From Mikania micrantha (lineage: Eukaryota > Streptophyta > Magnoliopsida > Asterales > Asteraceae), in contig CM018697.1 in NCBI GenBank assembly GCA_009363875.1, forward strand, positions 49,369,484 to 49,433,483: DNA of 64,000 nucleotides, in the 5' to 3' direction. Under the pieces are notes generated by a model that searched no databases, was not told where the DNA came from, and saw nothing but the letters and a program-made list of their open reading frames with translations. A program made the translations under genes and the position numbers. Of this stretch, positions 60,606 to 64,000 are shown in pieces; position 1 is the first letter of the stretch, and the number at the start of each line of letters is the position of its first letter.

Positions 60606-61049
60606 ATATGTGTGTATACATATATTTTGTTTTAAATTTGTTGAGTCTTAGACATTCTATGCATGTATAATTGAAAGGTGAATCTATGAATATATGTATT
60701 AATATGTGTCGTGTACATATATGCACATTTTTAATGTGATAAATATTTATTAGATGTAGTCTCGCATAGATAATTTGATCATCAATAATTTAGGCATGCA
60801 TATATAATTATATATAATTAAGTGTAATCATTGTTTCGTTTTATTTTAGCACGTTGGGTCACAAAGGTATATATATCATTATGTTTCATAGAAAAATTTC
60901 TTGTTTCTAACCTTTATGGCATGTGTATTCTATTGTTCTCAATTAATGACATAATTTCTCTACTTAATGTTTCTAACAAGTGTGTTTATCTAAACAAGAT
61001 GCGTCATAATTTAGAGTTTTGATGTAAACCTGATTCGCGTGTTGTCACA
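57423..61049 (-). repeat. 3' LTR of Tekay element D (3627 bp)
   Basis: AT-rich, no gene. Predicted intron 57675-58198 on the sense strand (CAG|GTGAGTTC ... CATGTCTTTCAG|GTTG). A TA microsatellite of about 16 units lies at 60571-60603. CT-rich sequence (plus-strand GGAGAGAGAGA at 60302-60312) is about 0.74 kb from the LTR start, as in the other families. There is no CCGAAC cluster. The sense end has a CCCC-GAGTT-GGGG hairpin before TGTGACA. Confidence 0.87.
57675..58198 (-). other. Predicted LTR-leader intron (element D)
   Basis: Shortest of the set, 524 bp, with the same CTCACCAACT, GTTGAC and TTTCAG acceptor block and a perfect CAG|GTGAGT donor. Confidence 0.45.
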
Positions 61050-61086
61050 GTCTCCCCTACTTGTAGAAATTTCGTCCTCGAAATTT
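61050..61086 (-). promoter_or_regulatory. Polypurine tract and inverted repeat (element D)
   Basis: Sense CAAGTAGGGGAGAC precedes the LTR. Just upstream is the perfect 9-bp inverted repeat GAAATTTCG-AGGA-CGAAATTTC. Confidence 0.8.
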
Positions 61087-61098
61087 CATTGGTCGTAG

Positions 61099-64000
61099 TC
61101 AACTTGTGGCTTGAAATAGTTGAGGATATCTCTTACGCATCTCTGATTCTTTTTCCCGAGTAAACTCGGGTCCTCGTTCGGAATCCCAACGTACTTTCAC
61201 AATTGGTATCTTACTACGTCTCAGCTTCTTGACTTGTCTGCCCATGATTTCTACAGGTTCCTCCATAAATTGTAATTGTTTATTGACCTTTGCCTCACGG
61301 TAAGGTATGATCAAACTTTCGTCCACCAAACATTTCTTGAGGTTTGACACATGGAATACATCATGTATTCCTTCTAATTCCAATGGGAGTTCTAGCTGAT
61401 AAGCTACAAGTCCCACTCTAGCTACAATTTTGAAGGGTCCAATATACCGGGGGTTCAACTTCCCATGTTTGCCAAAGTGTATCGTACCCTTCCATGGTGA
61501 TACTTTTAGCATGACTTTATCTCCCATACTAAACTCCAAAGGCCTTCGTCTCTTATCTGCGTAACTCTTCTGTCGGTCTTGAGCAGCCTTCATCCTTTCC
61601 TTGATTTTATTAATCTTATCAGTAGTCTCTTGCACAATCTCAGGCCCGGTTAATTTGCTTTCACCTATTTCATTCCAACACAGCGGTGATCTACATTTTC
61701 TCCCATATAATGCCTCAAACGGTGCTGCTTGAAGACTAGTATGGTAGCTGTTATTATAAGAGAACTCAACCAAGGGCAAATGTGTGTCGCAACTTCCTCC
61801 AAAGTCTATTACACACGCTCTCAGCATGTCTTCCAATGTCTGGATAGTCCTTTCACTTTGCCCATCCGTTTGGGGATGGTATGCCGTACTTAGTTTTAAT
61901 TTTGTTCCTAGAGCTTCTTGAAGAGTTTGCCAAAATCTTGAGGTGAAGCGACTATCTCTATCCGAAATTATTGATATAGGCATTCCGTGTCTTGACACAA
62001 TTTCATTCATATAAATCTTTGCTAACTTATCCATTTTGTAATCTTCCCTTATGGGTAAAAAGTGTGTTGTTTTTGTTAACCTATCAACGACTACCCATAT
62101 CGAGTCATGACCACTGGAGGTCCGAGGTAATTTGGTTACAAAATCCATAGTGACCTGTTCCCATTTCCATGCAGGTATCTCTGGTTGTTGTAACAATCCA
62201 GAAGGCTTTTGATGCTCCGCTTTTACTTTTGCACAAGTCAAGCATTTGCTGACATATTCTGCTATTGATCTTTTTAACCCAGGCCACCAGAATTTTTCTC
62301 TTATCTCATGGTACATCTTGTCACCACCGGGATGTACTGAGTATCTAGACCTATGGGCTTCTTCCAAAAGAACCTCTCTCATACCCCCGCGAAGAGGTAC
62401 CCATATTCTTCCTTTAAAGGTTTTCAATCCTCCTTGATCTTTCTCCTCAAATTGTTTTTCAATTCCAGTTAGCGATTCTTCCATTAAATTTTCTTTTGAT
62501 AAAGCTTCCAGCTATGCACTTTGAATCTTCTCCTTCAGATCAATTCCCACTGTCATCTTTAAAGCTTTTACTCTTAACGGAATTACTCTCTCTTTTCGAC
62601 TTAAAGCATCTGCTACTACATTAGCCTTTCCGGGATGATAACGGATCTCGCAGTCGCTCAGAAGTTCTACCCATCTCCTCTGCCGCATATTCAATATTTT
62701 CTGATCCAGTATATGTTGTAAACTTTTATGATCAGTATAGATCACACAATTTGTCCCATACAGATAGTGTCTCCATATTTTCAAGGCGAATACCACAGCT
62801 CCTAATTCCAGATCATGTGTTGTGTAGTTTTTCTCATGTGTTTTTAACTGTCGTGACGCGTATGCAATCACCTTCTTTCTTTGCATTAACACACAACCTA
62901 GTCCTAATCGAGAAGCGTCACAGTACACTATAAAATCTTCATTTCCTTCAGGTAAGGATAATATTGGTGCACTACACAACTTCTGTTTAAGTGCGTCAAA
63001 GGCTTCCTGCTGTTTTTCTCCCCATTCAAATGTCATTTTCTTCTGAGTTAGAGTAGTTAAGGGTAATGCTATTTTAGAAAAATTTTCTATAAATCTCCTG
63101 TAATAACCGGCCAATCCCAGAAATTGTCTTATTTCCGTGGGTGTCCTTGGCATATCCCATTCTTTCACAGCTTCTATTTTTGAAGGATCTACTTGTATTC
63201 CCTGTCCATTGATAATGTGCCCCAAAAATTGTACTTCTCTCATCCAAAATTCACATTTGCTTAGTTTAGCATATAACCTCTCACTCCTTAATAACTCCAG
63301 CATCTTTCGCAGATGCTCCTCGTGGTCCTTCTCATTCTTAGAGTATACCAATATATCATCAATGAAAACAATTACGAATTTATCCAAGTATGGTTTGCAC
63401 ACACGGTTCATGAGATCCATGAATACCGCAGGTGCATTAGTAAGCCCAAACGGCATTACCATAAATTCGTAATGTCCGTAACGCGTCCTAAAGGCTGTTT
63501 TTGGAACATCCTCATCTCTAACTTGTAATTGATGGTATCCGGATCTTAAGTCAATCTTAGAGAAGTAACTCGCCCCTTGTAGCTGATCAAACAGATCATC
63601 GATTCTTGGCAGTGGATACCGATTCTTTATTGTAACTTTGTTTAGCTCACGGTAATCGATGCACGTCCTCAACGTTCCGTCCTTCTTTTTCATAAATAAC
63701 ACTGGGGCTCCCCATGGAGAGAAACTTGGCCTTATAAATCCCTTATCCATTAATTCTTGTATCTGTAACACCATTTCTTGCATTTCGGATGGAGCTAAGC
63801 GATAGGGTGCTTTAGCTACTGGTGCTGCTCCTGGAATTAGATCAATTCTAAATTCCACTTGTCTCCGTGGTGGCAATCCTGGCAACTCATCAGGAAATAC
63901 ATCCAAGTATTCTGACACTACTGGTATCTCCTTAGGTATATCATCTTCCTTGTTAGTTATCGCATATGCTAAGTAAGCTATGTTACCCTTTTTAAAGTGT
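61099..64000 (-). pseudogene. Gag-pol of element D (protease end to chromodomain-like tail), one stop, partial
   Basis: The frame is open from the right edge to 62512, stops at TAG 62509-62511 (Gln in relatives, QSA-LEAL), and continues in the same frame to 61099. From the edge: VVSEYLDVFPDELPGL, reverse transcriptase with TLRTCIDYRELNKV and FIDDILVYS (about 63350), RNase H from YCDASRLGLG (about 62920), integrase HHCC from HPGGDKMYH (about 62330), Asp in TMDFVTKLP (about 62145), Asp in SDRDSRF (about 61960), Glu in GQSERTIQT (about 61850), GPY/F-like RYIGPFKI, and the tail KKLRRSKIPIVKVRW. In that tail the Trp of EFTWE is Arg (EFTRE) by a single T-to-C-type change. Gag and most of protease are outside the window. 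Nearly intact, so a recent insertion. Confidence 0.9.

Larger units (their letters stand above)
57423..64000 (-). mobile_element. Tekay-like element D, left part, inserted in element C
   Basis: 3' LTR 57423-61049 (ends TGTCACACCCC and GTTGTCACA), polypurine tract, then gag-pol running off the right edge. ATCAA (57418-57422) should be one target duplication. Because it sits inside C, it is younger than C. Confidence 0.88.

Noticed and set aside
1..64000. tRNA, rRNA or other structural RNA genes
   Set aside because: None was recognised. The tRNA-like words seen are primer-binding sites complementary to a tRNA 3' end.

Overview
The window is plant nuclear DNA, almost certainly from a eudicot with a large repeat-rich genome. 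Nothing bacterial or viral was seen: there are no operons, the non-coding DNA is AT-rich, and nearly every long reading frame belongs to a plant LTR retrotransposon (Ty3/gypsy Tekay/Del-like chromoviruses, Ty3/gypsy Athila-like, Ty1/copia SIRE-like). An Asteraceae origin is a guess from element style and was not tested. The only sequence resembling an ordinary host gene is a pair of broken small-heat-shock-like fragments on the minus strand at about 49.4-50.5 kb.

The layout is four stacks of nested insertions. (1) 1-21.1 kb: a MULE transposase gene (remnant 19934-21111) is cut by an Athila-like element (1-6081 plus 19245-19933). The 3' LTR of that Athila element is split by a nearly intact, very young Tekay element A (6082-19239, minus strand, target duplication GGGTT, LTRs of about 4.14 kb, one open 1564-codon gag-pol). 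(2) 21.1-33.9 kb: an old Athila ORF relic abuts a decayed SIRE-like copia element (21957-33891). The env-position ORF of the copia element is split by a 5.1-kb solo Tekay LTR (28058-33175). (3) 34.7-48.0 kb: a short hAT-like non-autonomous element (8-bp duplication AGTAAAAC) is split by Tekay element B (34782-47648, plus strand, duplication GCGGC), whose gag-pol has two frameshifts and a stop. (4) 50.6-64 kb: Helitron-like DNA is cut in its 3' hairpin by Tekay element C (from 52715). The integrase of C is in turn cut by Tekay element D (from 57423), which runs off the right edge.

The less ordinary content is in the very long non-coding LTRs. In all five Tekay LTR families the sense strand carries the same splice-like set: a GTGAGT-type donor, then a CTCACCAAC...GTTGAC branch-like block, a T-rich tract and a CAG acceptor. 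The predicted intron is 0.5-1.7 kb and lies inside the LTR leader. Upstream there is a TATA-like or CT-rich start region about 0.65-0.75 kb into the LTR, and in three families a cluster of CCGAAC/CCGAAT motifs about 1.05-1.6 kb in. A conserved AAATTTCG/CGAAATTT inverted repeat sits just upstream of every polypurine tract. The Athila-like element has its own repeated GTCGCG/CGCGAC hairpins in both the LTR and the leader of its env-position ORF.

All protein-level family calls rest on motif recognition by eye. No database search or alignment was run.
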